Part shown: positions 24,421 through 32,281 of the stretch, piece after piece | Layout of the letters: each line of letters opens with the position of its first letter | Position numbering within the stretch: the first letter of the stretch is position 1 | Assembly: GCA_016298185.1 (NCBI GenBank) | Contig: JAEDDA010000009.1 | Span: 1 to 42,085, forward strand | From: Bacilli bacterium | Lineage (GTDB): Bacteria > Bacillota_I > Bacilli_A > RFN20 > CAG-826 | Length of the DNA stretch: 42,085 bases | Direction: 5' to 3' | Translations under genes and position numbers: made by a program | The notes under the pieces: model-generated | The model's database searches: none | What the model was told of the DNA's origin: nothing | The model's input: only the letters and a program-made list of their open reading frames with translations

Positions 24421-25221
24421 CTAGTAATATGTTGGGAAGTGTCTCTTCCTTTGCTTGCATTGATAAGTTACTTTTGTGCCATCCACTGTGGAATCAGGAT
24501 CGATATGAGCATCAATCTTACAAGTTCCTTCAATGGCCACTAAAACACCAACAATATTATCTCTATAAATAGGTGCTCTTTTAGAGAAGCAATCAGATGA
24601 TGCGGCATAGTTATCGCCCATCACCCAATATTCGTCTTCTTGGCATTCATATTCAAAATCTCTATATTCTTCAATTTTGGCGATATCGATACGACGTTTG
24701 AATTTAATCTTTTGTTCAACAAATTTATCTGAGTTCTTAGCGCGAATGCTGACCTTAATAGATCTTTGAGCAAAGTCTTGTGCTTGTGCTCCCCATTGAT
24801 CGCCTTCCGATTTCTTTTTCTTGGCTTCTAAAAACATTTCATCATCAATGGTGAATTTAATAGTTTCATTTGGAAGAGCGTACACTCTTTTAATCTTATA
24901 TGAAGCGTCGTTTTCATTAAGAACATTGTCTCCACCATGAGAATATCCATCGACATAATCACTTGTACCTGGGAATGGATAATAGGTGGTAATAATTTGG
25001 AAACGCTTAATACGACTAATCGCAGTATTGTGGTCGTCGATAATTCCGTAGTCCACTCTTTCGCCGACTTGTCCGTGAAGTGTTGGTTCCATAGAAGAAC
25101 CGGAGACAAATATAGAACGGAAATAATAAGAACGGAAAACCAATATGAAAGAAATGCACACGTTAATGATGAGCACTAAATAAATGATTGGCCAAATAAC
25201 GAGTTTTAATTTCTTTTTCAT
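24421..25221 (-). CDS. lepB: Signal peptidase I
   Basis: 266 residues, one N-terminal membrane anchor (IYLVLIINVCISFILVF). Ser/Lys protease that removes signal peptides outside the membrane. Catalytic Ser in SGSSMEPTL, catalytic Lys in YKIKRVYALPNE, and the conserved GDN with following Ser/Asp (VMGDNYAASSDC). The extra length over the usual 180-200 residues is a charged insertion of about 60 residues between the Lys and GDN motifs (EAKKKKSEGD onward). It lies after rplS with its own promoter; AGGG precedes the ATG. Confidence 0.94.
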   Translation of the reverse strand: MKKKLKLVIWPIIYLVLIINVCISFILVFRSYYFRSIFVSGSSMEPTLHGQVGERVDYGIIDDHNTAISRIKRFQIITTYYPFPGTSDYVDGYSHGGDNVLNENDASYKIKRVYALPNETIKFTIDDEMFLEAKKKKSEGDQWGAQAQDFAQRSIKVSIRAKNSDKFVEQKIKFKRRIDIAKIEEYRDFEYECQEDEYWVMGDNYAASSDCFSKRAPIYRDNIVGVLVAIEGTCKIDAHIDPDSTVDGTKVTYQCKQRKRHFPTYY

Positions 25222-25244
25222 GTTTTACCCTATTTTTCATTCTC

Positions 25245-25273
25245 ATTATATGAGTTTTAGACAATAGATGCAA
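25245..25273 (-). promoter_or_regulatory. Promoter of lepB-rbgA-rnhB
   Basis: Minus strand TTGCAT (25273-25268), 17-base spacer, TATAAT (25250-25245). The sequence just before the -35 is GC-rich (GTACGCTACGCGG), unusual for this genome. Confidence 0.75.
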
Positions 25274-25284
25274 CCGCGTAGCGT

Positions 25285-25316
25285 ACAAAAAAGAACCCAT
25301 AAATTTGGGTTCTTTT
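25285..25316 (-). terminator. Terminator of rplS
   Basis: Minus strand AAAGAACCCA/TGGGTTCTTT, a perfect 10-bp stem (25315-25306 with 25299-25290), six-base loop, then more T. Lies 13 bases after the rplS stop. Confidence 0.9.
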
Positions 25317-25328
25317 AATGAGTTGTGA

Positions 25329-25676
25329 TTAAAGAATTTCTTTAATACGAGCGGATTTACCGGAAAGCTTACGAATGTAAGTGATTTTGTTTCTTCTAAC
25401 TTTACCGCGACGGACAACTGTAATGTCGGCGATAACAGGAGAATTGACTGGGAATGTTCTTTCCACACCGATGCCACTTGACATCTTACGAACGGTAAAG
25501 GTTTCGCTCACACCACCACCACGACGGCAAATAACGACGCCTTGGAAATTTTGAATACGAGACTTATTGCCTTCGATAATTCTAACGGAGACTTTGACTT
25601 CGTCACCAGAAGAGAATTCTGGTAAGTCTTTTCTAATTTGGCTGGCGGTGACTTCATTTACTAAATTGTTATTCAT
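25329..25676 (-). CDS. rplS: 50S ribosomal protein L19
   Basis: 115 residues, normal length. It sits at the 30S-50S interface. Typical sequence: LPEFSSGDEVKVSVRIIEGNKSRIQNFQGVVICRRGGGVSETFTVRK... and the SPVIADITVVRRGKVRR end. Strong AAGGAGG ribosome site, own promoter, leader with hairpins and own terminator, so a single-gene transcript. It is usually the last gene of the rpsP-rimM-trmD-rplS operon, but here that operon points the other way. Confidence 0.98.
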   Translation of the reverse strand: MNNNLVNEVTASQIRKDLPEFSSGDEVKVSVRIIEGNKSRIQNFQGVVICRRGGGVSETFTVRKMSSGIGVERTFPVNSPVIADITVVRRGKVRRNKITYIRKLSGKSARIKEIL

Positions 25677-25767
25677 TTAGTAGACCTCCTTATAACGATA
25701 TCTCTTGGTGTTCATTCTCAAGTTTGACAGCGGAGCACCCGTATCATGTTAGAAAACATGCTTTAAT
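25677..25767 (-). promoter_or_regulatory. rplS leader, candidate L19 leader RNA
   Basis: About 85 bases of leader with hairpin CATGTT/AACATG (25760-25745), and GGTG pairing with CACC around an inner TCAA/TTGA hairpin just before the AAGGAGG site. Bacillota are known to have an L19 leader motif in front of rplS; I judge this by position and shape, not by a covariance-model match. Confidence 0.4.
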
Positions 25768-25796
25768 ATATTAACAACCTCATATTTCTTTTTCAA
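25768..25796 (-). promoter_or_regulatory. Promoter of rplS
   Basis: Minus strand TTGAAA (25796-25791), 17-base spacer, TAATAT (25773-25768). It is back to back with the promoter of the divergent gene at 25831. Confidence 0.65.
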
Positions 25797-25814
25797 TCAC
25801 TTTATTTATTTACA

Positions 25815-25823
25815 TGTTATAAT
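25815..25823 (+). promoter_or_regulatory. Extended -10 promoter of the ABC-like membrane protein gene
   Basis: TGTTATAAT at 25815-25823 is a perfect extended -10 (TG-n-TATAAT) without a good -35. The start site should fall at about 25829-25831, exactly where the ATG at 25831 begins, so the mRNA is probably leaderless. Confidence 0.6.
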
Positions 25824-25830
25824 GCTATCT

Positions 25831-26967
25831 ATGATAGAGCTAAAAGGTGGATTAATTCTAGGAAAAGGCACTCCTAAACAGGAGACTTCATTCCAATATG
25901 AAAAGGGTGTCATCAACTATATCGATTACTCTTCTTTTTATATTTATAAATTTTTAAAACTCAAAGATCAATCTCTCGATAAAGGAGAGTTCTTTATTGA
26001 TGGAGTCAAAATATACCCTAATGAGAACGAGGACAAAACACTATTTTTCTTAGCGGTTAATTCACTCATCAAGATTGATTTGTGCTTTGTTGTTGATAAG
26101 AACAAAAAGAAAGAAAAAGTACAATTTGTCCAAGAACAATTATTGGAATTAAAGGGTTTTCCATTAACCACAGAAAATGATAAAAATCTTAAAATTGCTG
26201 CGATTTTTGAGAAAATTGCGTTAATTTCCCCATCTTATGTTCTCGTGAATCTCAATGATGAATCTAACGGTGGAAGTATCGAACTATCCAACCAGTTAGA
26301 GAAATATAAAGACAACTTCACTATCGTTGTTTTGAATCAAAAACCAAAAGTGACCGAAGAAGAAAAACCAGTTATTGAAAAGCCAGAAATCGAAATGATT
26401 GATTTAGAGATTGGTAACGAAAGACCAATGCTTTATGAGAGGGAATATTCTAGTTCTGATGACGAACCATTAGTGGTCTATAGTAAGAAAAACAATACCT
26501 TCTTTAAAGATCTTGGCGAAACACGTAAAACAAATATCATGGTTTTCTTGGCATTTACCATTCCTACAATTGGTGTTGTGGCCTTTTCATTACTATCTCC
26601 GCTATACGCAAAAACAAATAACAGCATATTATTAGTGCCATTCATCATAACTATCTTTGTCTGTTTCGGTTTATATATGCTCATGACTTACAAATGTGCA
26701 AATTTTGGAAGTTATAAATCGAAGGTGGAGAATAGAAAAAGAATAATATTCTTTATTATTAATGTTGTTATAACAGCGGCAGGTTATGGATTAGGATTTT
26801 TAATCTATTTCCTATTTAAGAAATTTGATACCGATATTAATCAAATATCAGGTAACAATATTGGAATCATTCTTTCAATAGTTCTTTCATTCATTTTACT
26901 TACTGCAAATCTATGGGTTTATCCTGTGATTCATGGGCTAATTAATTTAATTAAAAGAAAAAAATAA
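25831..26967 (+). CDS. Membrane protein with a degenerate ABC-ATPase-like N-terminal domain
   Basis: 378 residues from ATG 25831; the in-frame ATG at 25822 lies inside the -10 box, so I reject it. I recognise no named family. Residues 1-170 follow the layout of an ABC ATPase: FQYEKGVINYIDYSSFYIYKF where a Walker A would be, then KGEFFIDGVKIYP (very like the usual GE-x-x-IDG beta strand), a KEKVQFVQEQLLEL helix, TTENDKN in place of the LSGGQ signature, and IALISPSYVLVNLNDESNGG where Walker B (LLLDEPTNG) is expected, then LEKYKDNFTIVVLN. The Gly-Lys-Ser/Thr and Asp-Glu residues are missing, so it should not hydrolyse ATP. An acidic linker (171-215) leads to four membrane segments (about 237-257, 266-286, 305-328, 345-366). 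The alignment is by eye. Divergent from rplS, directly before rpsP. Confidence 0.6.
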   Translation: MIELKGGLILGKGTPKQETSFQYEKGVINYIDYSSFYIYKFLKLKDQSLDKGEFFIDGVKIYPNENEDKTLFFLAVNSLIKIDLCFVVDKNKKKEKVQFVQEQLLELKGFPLTTENDKNLKIAAIFEKIALISPSYVLVNLNDESNGGSIELSNQLEKYKDNFTIVVLNQKPKVTEEEKPVIEKPEIEMIDLEIGNERPMLYEREYSSSDDEPLVVYSKKNNTFFKDLGETRKTNIMVFLAFTIPTIGVVAFSLLSPLYAKTNNSILLVPFIITIFVCFGLYMLMTYKCANFGSYKSKVENRKRIIFFIINVVITAAGYGLGFLIYFLFKKFDTDINQISGNNIGIILSIVLSFILLTANLWVYPVIHGLINLIKRKK

Positions 26968-26985
26968 AGTGTAAAGCATTTTTGC

Positions 26986-27014
26986 TTGACACCACTATAT
27001 ATTATAAATAAAAT
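26986..27014 (+). promoter_or_regulatory. Promoter of rpsP-khpA
   Basis: TTGACA (26986-26991), 17-base spacer, TAAAAT (27009-27014). Strong -35 just after the stop of the upstream membrane-protein gene. Confidence 0.7.
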
Positions 27015-27040
27015 ATATGGCGGTAAAAGGAGTTACTATT

Positions 27041-27349
27041 ATGTCTGTAAAAATTAGATTAACAAGAATTGGCCGTCATAAGGACCCATTCTTCAGAATC
27101 GTTGCTATCGATTCCCGTACTGCTAGAGATGGAAAACCAGTCGAACAAATTGGTTACCTCGATCCAGCAAAAGGAATTGAAAATGCCGTTATCAATGAAG
27201 AATTAGCACTCAAATGGTTAAACTTAGGTGCTGTCCCATCTGACACAGTTAAAGCAGTCTTCAGCAAAAAAGGTTTAATGACTAAATATGCTGAAAGCAA
27301 AAAACCAGCTGCTAAGAAAACAACCGCAAAAACAAAGAAAGCAGAATAA
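27041..27349 (+). CDS. rpsP: 30S ribosomal protein S16
   Basis: 102 residues from ATG 27041, chosen for the AAGGAG 8 bases upstream and the family start MSVKIRLTRIGRHKDPFFRIV. Core motifs IDSRTARDGKPVEQIGYLDP. A Lys/Ala-rich C-terminal tail (KKPAAKKTTAKTKKAE) adds about 15 residues. First gene of rpsP-khpA-rimM-trmD; khpA follows 3 bases after its stop. Confidence 0.97.
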   Translation: MSVKIRLTRIGRHKDPFFRIVAIDSRTARDGKPVEQIGYLDPAKGIENAVINEELALKWLNLGAVPSDTVKAVFSKKGLMTKYAESKKPAAKKTTAKTKKAE

Positions 27350-27352
27350 CTT

Positions 27353-27616
27353 ATGGATTACGAGAAGATTATTCGTACTCTCATTGATCCAATAGTTGAA
27401 GAACCAAAATCCGTATTAATTAGAATTGATGAAGATTCAAGCGGAAAAGACGTTAACATTCTCGTTGCTGCGGAAAAAGAAGATACCGCTCGCCTTATCG
27501 GAAGATATGGCATCGTGGCCAACTCATTAAGAGAAATTATTTCTGTCGCAGGCAGAAGTGAAGACCGTCGCATCTTCTTAAGATTTGAATCATTTGATGA
27601 TGAAAAAGAGGACTAG
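27353..27616 (+). CDS. khpA: KH-domain RNA-binding protein KhpA (YlqC)
   Basis: 87 residues, a single KH domain (ARLIGRYGIVANSLREIIS holds the GxxG-type RNA-binding loop, here GRYG). KhpA, often with KhpB/EloR, binds RNA and affects cell elongation and division in streptococci; the role here is by family. The stop codon TAG lies in the loop of an intrinsic terminator, so rimM-trmD downstream must come from read-through. Confidence 0.92.
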   Translation: MDYEKIIRTLIDPIVEEPKSVLIRIDEDSSGKDVNILVAAEKEDTARLIGRYGIVANSLREIISVAGRSEDRRIFLRFESFDDEKED

Positions 27617-27627
27617 TCCTCTTTTTT
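27603..27627 (+). terminator. Terminator overlapping the khpA stop codon
   Basis: AAAAAGAGGA (27603-27612), loop CTAG (27613-27616), TCCTCTTTTT (27617-27626) plus one T. The khpA stop TAG occupies the loop. The hairpin is symmetric, so it may work on both strands, though here it would end the + strand transcript between khpA and rimM. Confidence 0.75.
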
Positions 27628-27637
27628 GGTAAAAAGT

Positions 27638-28147
27638 ATGGCTTACTTAAAGATTGGAAAAATAATTGATAGTCATGGACTTGATGGAACATTAAAGGTT
27701 TTTAACACTACCGATAGTCCTAAAAAGAGATACGCAAAAGGAAACAAAGTGTATCTATATAACGAAACTACAGATGAAAGAATTGAAATGACTGTAGAGT
27801 GTTTTCGTTTGTCAGGTCAAATCGTTTTTGTGAAACTTGAAGGAATTAACAATCCTGAAGACGCAAAGGTATTTAAAGGTTTTGATATTCACACAATCAA
27901 AGATAGAAACGATTTACAGGTAGGTTATTACTTTTATGATGATCTAGTGGATTGCACCATTATTGATCAAACAAAAAATGAACTTGGAAAAGTAATTAAA
28001 GTTGAAGAATTTCCTGCACAAATTACTTTAAGAGTTAAACGTCAAAATGGTAAAGATTTCTTCGTCCCATTCGTGAAACAATTTATTAAAAAAGTTGATA
28101 TCGAGAACAAGAAAATATATATAGAAGTTATCGAGGGCATGCTATGA
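27638..28147 (+). CDS. rimM: 16S rRNA processing protein RimM
   Basis: 169 residues from ATG 27638 (MAYLKIGKIIDSHGLDGTLKV); a TTG four codons earlier is possible but lies in the terminator's T tract. N-terminal RimM barrel and C-terminal PRC-barrel (YYFYDDLVDCTIIDQTKNELGKVIKV...FVPFVKQFIKKVD). It helps mature the 30S head by binding S19. No clear ribosome site. The stop overlaps the trmD start (ATGA). Confidence 0.94.
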   Translation: MAYLKIGKIIDSHGLDGTLKVFNTTDSPKKRYAKGNKVYLYNETTDERIEMTVECFRLSGQIVFVKLEGINNPEDAKVFKGFDIHTIKDRNDLQVGYYFYDDLVDCTIIDQTKNELGKVIKVEEFPAQITLRVKRQNGKDFFVPFVKQFIKKVDIENKKIYIEVIEGML

Positions 28148-28917
28148 AAATAACAATCCTAACATTATTTCCGGAAATGTTTGAAGGCTTCTTAACCAAT
28201 TCAATTATTAAACGAGCAATCTCTAAGAACTTGGTTGAAATTTCAATCGTGAATATCCGTGATTATACAAAAGATAAGTATGGCCGTGTTGACAGCGCAC
28301 CTGTCGGAGGTGGCGCAGGATTGATTATGAAATGTCAACCAATTATCGATTGTATCAATGATGTAAAAGACAGCAATTCTAGAGTCATTATGTTATCCCC
28401 AAAAGGACAACAATATGACCAAAAACTAGCCCATAAATTGCAAAACTCACAGCAAAACCTAATTCTTTTATGCGGACATTATGAAGGCATAGATGAAAGA
28501 GTTAATAAGTATGTGGATGAGCAATTATCAATTGGTGATTACATTCTCACTGGTGGAGAAATTGGCGCTATGGCAATTGCAGATTCAATCATTAGACTAA
28601 TCGATGGAGCAATTAGTGAAGATAGTATTGTTGAAGAATCATTCGAAGATGGTTTATTAGAATATCCACAATACACAGAACCATTTGATTATAATGGTGA
28701 CAAGATTCCAGATATCCTTTATAGCGGAAACCACACCGCCATTAACAAATGGAGAAAGAAACAAGCTTTAAAGATCACAAAAGAGTTACGTCCAGAACTA
28801 TTAAAAAATAGAGATTTAAGTAAAGAAGAAATGAAATTACTTAAAGAACTTGAAACAGATGAAACCCCAAAATGGGAAACAGAAGCTATAGAAAAAGGAC
28901 ATAAATTTATAAAATAA
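28144..28917 (+). CDS. trmD: tRNA (guanine37-N1)-methyltransferase
   Basis: 257 residues. SPOUT knotted methyltransferase that adds m1G37 to tRNAs reading CNN/UGG codons and so prevents frameshifting. Motifs: ITILTLFPEMF, DSAPVGGGAGLIMK, LLCGHYEGIDERV, and IGDYILTGGE. The tRNA-Pro(CGG) and tRNA-Leu(CAG) genes in this window encode plausible substrates. Coupled to rimM by the ATGA overlap. Confidence 0.98.
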   Translation: MKITILTLFPEMFEGFLTNSIIKRAISKNLVEISIVNIRDYTKDKYGRVDSAPVGGGAGLIMKCQPIIDCINDVKDSNSRVIMLSPKGQQYDQKLAHKLQNSQQNLILLCGHYEGIDERVNKYVDEQLSIGDYILTGGEIGAMAIADSIIRLIDGAISEDSIVEESFEDGLLEYPQYTEPFDYNGDKIPDILYSGNHTAINKWRKKQALKITKELRPELLKNRDLSKEEMKLLKELETDETPKWETEAIEKGHKFIK

Positions 28918-28949
28918 AAAAGAGGTTAATCACAGCCTCTTCTTTTTTT
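28916..28949. terminator. Bidirectional terminator between trmD (+) and ffh (-)
   Basis: AAAAAAGAGG (28916-28925) pairs with CCTCTTCTTTTTTT (28936-28949) with A-rich and T-rich tracts on both sides, so it can end transcripts from both directions at this convergent junction. Confidence 0.8.
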
Positions 28950-30312
28950 ACATTGGGAAGCCGCCCATTCCACCTAGGCCACCAAGGCCACCTGGAGGTA
29001 ATCTTCCACTCTTTTTATATTGCTCCATTTGCTTCATGGTAGCTTTCATTTGTTCGTATTTCTTTAAGACACGATTTACATCAGCAATTGTTTTGCCCGA
29101 ACCTTCAGCCACTCTTTGTTTTCTAGAATATTTGAAGACATCTGGATTACTTCTTTCGTATGGTGTCATGGAATTAATAACAACTTCGAAATTCTTCATT
29201 TCTTTTTCCGCTAACGCTTGTTGTTCTGGTGTAATCTTAGGCATACCAGGTATTAACTTCAATAATCCACCGAGTGAACCCATTTTTTGAACTTTTTTCA
29301 TATTATCCAGCATATCGTTTAAATCGAATTTGCCAGACATCATTTTGTTCGCCGTTTTTCTCGCTTCTTTTTCATCCATTTCTTGTTGGACTTTTTCTGC
29401 TAAAGTGACAATGTCGCCCATGCCTAAGATACGGTCCGCCATACGATCTGGATGGAAGATATCTAAATCAGTAACTTTTTCACCAATACCGCTGAATTTA
29501 ATTGGTACACCAGTCATATGTCTAATTGATAAAGCCGCACCACCACGTGCATCACCATCTAACTTAGACATAATTGCACCGGTTAACGCTAATTGCTTGT
29601 TAAATGAATCAGCAACATTAACGGCGTCTTGACCTGCCATAGCATCAATTAAGAGCAAAATTTCATCTGGGTTTACTGCATCTTTAATATCATTAAGTTC
29701 TTTCATTAATTGTTCATCAATTTGTAAACGACCAGCAGTATCGATGATTAATACGTCATAATGCTCATTAAAAGCCTTGTCACGGGCTTTTTTTGATATT
29801 TCTACAGGAGAAACACCAGTGCCAAGATTGACTAAGTCGACATCAATGGATTTGGCGATTTGTGCTAATTGGTCAATAGCGGCTGGACGGTAAACGTCAC
29901 CAGCGGCTAATAAAACCCTTTTATGTAACTTATTTTTCATTAAATAAGCCAACTTACCTGTACTTGTTGTTTTACCAGAGCCTTGTAAACCAACCATCAT
30001 AATAATTGTTGGTCTATTGTTTTGATAATGAAGTTCACTATCATCGCTACCTAATAAAACTACTAATTCATCGTGAACAATTTTAACAAGCATTTGGGAA
30101 GGATTGAGTTTGCCCAAAACATCTTGTCCAACAGCTTTATCACGGACATTATTAGTGAATTCTTTGACTACTTTATAGTTAACGTCTGCTTCTAATAAAG
30201 CAACACGGATTTCTTTAAGCATGTCTTCCATGTTCTTCTCGGTTAAACGAGCTTGACCACGGATCTTTTTAAATATATTCGAGAGTTTGTCACTTAAAGA
30301 CTCAAATGCCAT
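28948..30312 (-). CDS. ffh: Signal recognition particle protein Ffh (SRP54)
   Basis: 454 residues. NG GTPase domain with GLQGSGKTTSTGKLA (P-loop), DTAGRLQ and TKLDGDARGG-like SKLDGDARGG, then the Met-rich M domain that binds signal sequences and 4.5S RNA (RKQRVAEGSGKT). The C-terminus ends in a Gly/Pro-rich tail (GGLGGMGGFPM). The start ATG lies upstream of the ylxM stop (11-base overlap), with AAGGA upstream. Confidence 0.98.
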   Translation of the reverse strand: MAFESLSDKLSNIFKKIRGQARLTEKNMEDMLKEIRVALLEADVNYKVVKEFTNNVRDKAVGQDVLGKLNPSQMLVKIVHDELVVLLGSDDSELHYQNNRPTIIMMVGLQGSGKTTSTGKLAYLMKNKLHKRVLLAAGDVYRPAAIDQLAQIAKSIDVDLVNLGTGVSPVEISKKARDKAFNEHYDVLIIDTAGRLQIDEQLMKELNDIKDAVNPDEILLLIDAMAGQDAVNVADSFNKQLALTGAIMSKLDGDARGGAALSIRHMTGVPIKFSGIGEKVTDLDIFHPDRMADRILGMGDIVTLAEKVQQEMDEKEARKTANKMMSGKFDLNDMLDNMKKVQKMGSLGGLLKLIPGMPKITPEQQALAEKEMKNFEVVINSMTPYERSNPDVFKYSRKQRVAEGSGKTIADVNRVLKKYEQMKATMKQMEQYKKSGRLPPGGLGGLGGMGGFPM

Positions 30313-30625
30313 GTTTCATCATCCTTTCCATTTCTTGTAGTTGCGCAGTTAATTGGGGATCATCAGTATTCTCAATTGCTTTTCTTATTTGTTGTAATAC
30401 TTTTAAACTACCAAGTTTGTTTTCGCTATCGTCTAATTTTCTTTTTCCCTTTTTAATTGCGTCTTCAACAGCAGCACGTGAAATTCTACGATTCTCAGCG
30501 ATTTCACTGATAGACAAATTGTAAGAGAAATAATCTTCTAAGACCTCTTTTTGTGTCTTGCTAAGCAAATTGCCATAAAGACTCAATAGATCAACATATC
30601 TAATTGTCTCATCGATATTTGCCAT
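30302..30625 (-). CDS. ylxM: YlxM/p13-like helix-turn-helix protein, SRP-associated
   Basis: 107 residues from ATG 30625, chosen for the GGAGG 9 bases upstream. Sigma-factor-like helix-turn-helix (LSKTQKEVLEDYFSYNLSISEIAENRRISRAAVEDAIKKGKRKL). YlxM (UPF0122) is nearly always encoded next to ffh and ftsY, and work in streptococci shows binding to SRP components. It starts one base after the ftsY stop codon and overlaps ffh. Confidence 0.93.
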   Translation of the reverse strand: MANIDETIRYVDLLSLYGNLLSKTQKEVLEDYFSYNLSISEIAENRRISRAAVEDAIKKGKRKLDDSENKLGSLKVLQQIRKAIENTDDPQLTAQLQEMERMMKHGI

Positions 30626-30626
30626 A

Positions 30627-31598
30627 TTATTGTTCCTCCACGCATAAGCCATAGAGGTATTTATCTAAGTCAAATTCTTGTAAATCTTCCATTTTTTCGC
30701 CTAATCCAATGAATCTAACAGGAACTCCAAGTTCATCACGAATAGCTAAAATAATGCCACCTTTGCTTGTGCCGTCCATCTTGGTAATAACGACACCGGT
30801 GAGATTTGTTACTTCCGCAAAGGCTTTAGCTTGCATGACTCCATTTTGTCCTGTTGTGGCATCGATAATTAAAAATGTATCTTGTGGAGCACCTTCCACT
30901 TCTTTGCCAATAACACGTTTAATCTTAGCGAGTTCCGCCATAAGATTGGCTTTTGTTTGCAACCTACCAGCTGTATCAACAATTACGAGGTCACAACTGG
31001 TTTCTTTTGCACGTTTCACACCATCGTATGCAACAGAGGCAGGATCAGCTTCTGGCTTACCAGTAGCGATTTCAATATGTAAGCGTTCCGCCCACACGGT
31101 TAATTGCTCGGTTGCACCCGCTCTAAATGTATCCGCGGCCACGAGCATAACTTTCTTGCCTTGGTTAATATAACGATAGGCTAATTTTGCAATGGTTGTT
31201 GTTTTACCAACACCATTAACGCCCACCACTAATAAAACTGTAGGTGTTCCAGGAGTAAAGGATAATTCGTTTTGAATATCCCCTTTAGAGGCATATCCAA
31301 CAAACATACGGTCCACTAAAATTTCATTGATTGTTTGAGGATCAGTAATATTTTCTTCCTTACTTCTATCGAGAACTTCTTCAATGATATTTAAAGCAAA
31401 ATTGATGCCGACATCGGACTCAATTAAGATTTGTTCAAGTTCATCGAAGTAGTCTTGATTAACTGTTTTATATCTTTCAGAAAGATTCTTTAACTTAGAG
31501 GAAAAGTTTTTTCTCGACCTTTCCATACCCTTGGAGTATTGTTCAGTGGTTTTATCTTTCTTTCTGAACTTTTCTTTTAAGAATGATAATAATCCCAT
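30627..31598 (-). CDS. ftsY: Signal recognition particle receptor FtsY
   Basis: 323 residues. N and G domains of the SRP GTPase family without the long acidic A domain of E. coli; a short basic N-terminus may touch the membrane. Motifs: VGVNGVGKTTTIAKLA, VAADTFRAGA, DTAGRLQTK, TKMDGTSKGG. ATG 31598 shares bases with the rnc stop (TAATG) and has AGGAG. Order rnc-ftsY-ylxM-ffh is conserved in Bacillota except that smc is absent here between rnc and ftsY. Confidence 0.97.
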   Translation of the reverse strand: MGLLSFLKEKFRKKDKTTEQYSKGMERSRKNFSSKLKNLSERYKTVNQDYFDELEQILIESDVGINFALNIIEEVLDRSKEENITDPQTINEILVDRMFVGYASKGDIQNELSFTPGTPTVLLVVGVNGVGKTTTIAKLAYRYINQGKKVMLVAADTFRAGATEQLTVWAERLHIEIATGKPEADPASVAYDGVKRAKETSCDLVIVDTAGRLQTKANLMAELAKIKRVIGKEVEGAPQDTFLIIDATTGQNGVMQAKAFAEVTNLTGVVITKMDGTSKGGIILAIRDELGVPVRFIGLGEKMEDLQEFDLDKYLYGLCVEEQ

Positions 31599-32281
31599 TA
31601 GACACTCCTTTTCTTTAATGCGTTCTTCGCTGCATCTTGTTCAGCGCTTTTCTTGCTTTTACCAGTTCCGGAAGCTAAAACGATTTCATTAAACATCACA
31701 TTAACTGTATATACGCGGTCATGCGCAGGTCCGGACATATCCGTGACAACATAATGTACGCTCTCACGATGCTCTGCTTGCATCTCTTCTTGAAGCATAC
31801 TCTTATAGTCTGTCAAGTCTTCTTGACCATAGGTCAATAAGTCTTCTTCCATCATCTTTTTAATAAAATTAAAAGTGAATTCGATTCCATGATCAACATA
31901 AATAGCGCCAATCAAAGCCTCGAAACAATCTTCAAGAATCTTATCGCTTTGATTAACTTGGTTTTGACTAATTGAACATCCAGTTTTAATGAAATCCGCT
32001 AATTCGATTTTTCTCGCATAATTAGATAACGAACGAGTCTTCACTAAGAAACTTCTAAGTTTAGACATATTTCCAGGTTCCATTTCACCGAATTTATTGA
32101 ATATTAAATCCGCTGAAACATAATCTAAAACAGCATCTCCCATATATTCGAGACGCTCATTATCAATATGCTTTGTATTCGCATCAGCATTAAAGGAAGA
32201 ATGTGTTAATGCTAGTTCATAGATTTTAACATTCTTAGGCTGGACATTAATAATTTTGAATAACTCATTAATGTTACGCAT
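31598..32281 (-). CDS. rnc: Ribonuclease III
   Basis: 227 residues. Endonuclease domain with the signature DNERLEYMGDAVLDYVSADLIF and the catalytic Asp/Glu set, followed by a C-terminal double-stranded-RNA-binding domain (DYKSMLQEEMQAEHRESVHY...KSKKSAEQDAAKNAL). Processes rRNA and structured mRNAs. The ATG overlaps the plsX end by 8 bases, with AAGGA upstream. Confidence 0.97.
   Translation of the reverse strand: MRNINELFKIINVQPKNVKIYELALTHSSFNADANTKHIDNERLEYMGDAVLDYVSADLIFNKFGEMEPGNMSKLRSFLVKTRSLSNYARKIELADFIKTGCSISQNQVNQSDKILEDCFEALIGAIYVDHGIEFTFNFIKKMMEEDLLTYGQEDLTDYKSMLQEEMQAEHRESVHYVVTDMSGPAHDRVYTVNVMFNEIVLASGTGKSKKSAEQDAAKNALKKRSV

Noticed and set aside
25822..25830. ATG at 25822 as start of the ABC-like gene
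   Set aside because: It overlaps the TATAAT box, so it would not be in the transcript.
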